Origin: an uncultured Verrucomicrobiae bacterium
Lineage (GTDB): Bacteria > Verrucomicrobiota > Verrucomicrobiia > Palsa-1439
Reading direction: 5' to 3'
Length of the DNA: 7,530 nucleotides
Assembly (NCBI GenBank): GCA_937927265.1
Contig: CALBCO010000026.1
Span: forward strand, 1 to 7,530
The first letter of the stretch is position 1, and every line of letters starts with the position of its first letter. The notes below the pieces were generated by a model. The model was not told where the DNA came from and did not search any database. It saw only the letters and a program-made list of their open reading frames with translations. Positions 6,707-7,530 of the stretch are shown one piece after another. The translations under genes and the position numbers were made by a program.

Positions 6707-7078
6707 TTACTCGGTCTTCTTTTGTTTGCCCACCGCGAGATTCTCCACTTTCTTGCCCTTGCCGAGATGTTCGGCCACGATCTTCTTGGCCTTCTCGGCG
6801 TCCAGCCGGGCATAGGTGGTTTCCTCGCCGCCGGCTTCCTCAATGCGAATCACCGGCTCGACGTCTTCGAGGCCGTGCTCGCCGGTGACGCGCACTTCCA
6901 CGTCGTCCAGGCCGCGTTTCTCGATTTCGTCGAGCATCGTCTTCATCACGTCGCGCGCGCCGGCAGCGATGCCGCTCGTGCCCATGCTGACGACGACCCG
7001 GTATTTCTTGTTGCCTTCGCGTAGGGCGACCTGGCGTTGGGCTTTTTCCTTGAGCTTCTTGAGTTCTTCGAGGTTCAT
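6707..7078 (-). CDS. HndB-like thioredoxin-fold subunit without cluster cysteines
   Basis: A 123-residue protein matching the small (2Fe-2S) ferredoxin-like family of HndB, a subunit of NADP-reducing hydrogenases. Seen: a charged N-terminal helix (MNLEELKKLKEKAQ), the family motif MGTSGIAAGARDVM near residues 32-45, then VTGEHGLEDVEPVI near 64-77, and a Lys-rich tail. In cluster-binding relatives the matching motifs have Cys (GTCGIAAGA, TGC.GLC..EP). Here they read Ser, Glu and Glu, and the whole protein has no cysteine, so it cannot ligate a [2Fe-2S] cluster with its own cysteines. The frame is intact and otherwise conserved, which suggests a structural or assembly role rather than decay. 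The start is ATG 7078, set by a good ribosome binding site and by homology beginning at MNLEEL. It sits four bases after the ATPase gene and 42 bases before the HydB-like gene. Confidence 0.82.
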   Translation of the reverse strand: MNLEELKKLKEKAQRQVALREGNKKYRVVVSMGTSGIAAGARDVMKTMLDEIEKRGLDDVEVRVTGEHGLEDVEPVIRIEEAGGEETTYARLDAEKAKKIVAEHLGKGKKVENLAVGKQKKTE

Positions 7079-7082
7079 GGTG

Positions 7083-7530
7083 TTATCCTTTCTGCTGCCG
7101 CAGCTCTTGCGAACTGAAACAAAACTTCCCTTCGTCCGTGTGGTACCGCAGTTGCACATCCACGTCCGGGCTGGCCGCGCACAACGCTTCGATCGTCGCG
7201 GTCAAATCGCCCAACGGCGGCCGGTCCACGTGACTGAGCCGCATCGAAGCGGTGACCGCCGTGCCGCGTCCCGGTTGGCTCCACACTCGCAACCGGCCGT
7301 CGCACATCTCGCAGGTCTGCCGCAACAACGCCAAGCCGAGACCGATTTTCTTGCGCCGGCTCTTTTTCGTGGTCGTGCTGTCGCCGTTCAACACCCGCTG
7401 CAACGTCGCCGCATCCATGCCGCGCCCATCGTCCCGCACGCGCAAGACCAACCGGTCGCGCCGCTGGCTTTCGAGCACCGCGATTTGGACACACCGCGCC
7501 CCGGCGGCCAGCGAGTTCATCGCAATGTCC
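7083..7530 (-). CDS. GHKL-family ATP-binding protein, 5' end cut by window edge
   Basis: This is the C-terminal ~149 residues of an ATP-binding protein with the histidine-kinase-like ATPase fold. The frame stays open to the right edge: codons before the first visible ATG (7520) read D-I-A, and D-I-A-M-N-S-L-A-A-G-A looks like the N-box, so that ATG is internal and the true start lies outside. A G1-type motif (DDGRGMD) and a G2-type motif (KIGLGLALL) follow, then a conserved tail with HVDRPPLGDL. No dimerisation/phosphoacceptor or sensor domain is seen in this part. Family knowledge: stand-alone proteins of this kind recur in HndABCD/HydABC-type hydrogenase operons, usually between the NuoE-like and HndB-like genes. 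Its role is unknown; a regulatory ATPase, like an anti-sigma or kinase-derived switch, is a guess. It ends in TAA four bases before the next gene, whose ribosome binding site lies in its last codons. Confidence 0.85.
   Translation of the reverse strand, partial: DIAMNSLAAGARCVQIAVLESQRRDRLVLRVRDDGRGMDAATLQRVLNGDSTTTKKSRRKKIGLGLALLRQTCEMCDGRLRVWSQPGRGTAVTASMRLSHVDRPPLGDLTATIEALCAASPDVDVQLRYHTDEGKFCFSSQELRQQKG
7086..7091 (-). promoter_or_regulatory. Ribosome binding site of the HndB-like gene
   Basis: AAAGGA on the minus strand lies 7 bases before the ATG at 7078. It overlaps the last two sense codons of the ATPase gene. It settles the start at 7078 rather than the in-frame ATG at 7159, which sits deep inside the ATPase gene. 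Confidence 0.7.

Noticed and set aside
4790..7024. A 744-codon plus-strand open frame
   Set aside because: It is antisense to hydB and the HndB-like gene, whose products have full cofactor motifs. Its translation is rich in Ala, Arg, His and Phe with no recognisable domain, a usual effect of GC-rich codon bias on the opposite strand.
1..7530. tRNA or rRNA genes, CRISPR arrays, insertion sequences, intrinsic terminators, internal promoters
   Set aside because: The window is almost fully coding on one strand. I saw no direct repeat array, transposase motif, hairpin followed by a T-run, or gap long enough for a separate promoter.

Overview
The window is one stretch of a minus-strand operon, read from the right edge to the left. 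It encodes a cytoplasmic multi-subunit [NiFe] hydrogenase with an NAD(H)-linked iron-sulfur/flavin module. GC content is about 60% by eye and coding density is nearly complete. There is no RNA gene, mobile element, repeat array, promoter or terminator that I can support. The operon starts beyond position 7530 and continues past position 1. The host is a bacterium with anaerobic or facultative hydrogen metabolism. The sequence alone does not fix its phylum.

Layout in transcription order: (1) 3' part of a GHKL-type ATP-binding protein (7530-7083); (2) a small HndB-like thioredoxin-fold protein that has lost every cysteine (7078-6707); (3) a HydB/HndC-type NADH- and FMN-binding subunit with an N-terminal [2Fe-2S] domain and a C-terminal 2x[4Fe-4S] domain (6664-4796); (4) a HoxU/NuoG-like iron-sulfur subunit carrying a degenerate molybdopterin-oxidoreductase domain (4799-2976); (5) the [NiFe] small subunit, HoxY/HydS type (2979-2371); (6) the [NiFe] large subunit, HoxH/HydL type (2371-926); (7) its maturation endopeptidase (929-495); (8) the 5' part of an NfnA/SudB-like FAD/NAD(P)-binding subunit (498-1). 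From gene 3 to gene 8 every junction overlaps by 1 or 4 bases, so translation is probably coupled. The only sizeable gap is 42 bases before gene 3.

How the parts fit: electrons from H2 at the Ni-Fe site in the large subunit pass through the single cluster of the small subunit to the iron-sulfur chain of the HydA/HoxU-like subunit, then to the FMN/NAD site of the HydB-like subunit. The catalytic pair looks like group 3d (NAD-reducing, Hox). The flavin subunit, however, has the build found in electron-bifurcating HydABC/HndABCD enzymes rather than in HoxF. That combination resembles the bifurcating [NiFe] HydABCSL enzyme described from Acetomicrobium. Ferredoxin/NAD bifurcation is therefore a reasonable inference here, not something the sequence proves. 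The NfnA-like gene at the end suggests a further link to NADPH and ferredoxin. A NuoE/HydC-like subunit, which such enzymes need, is not in the window and is predicted to lie just beyond the right edge.
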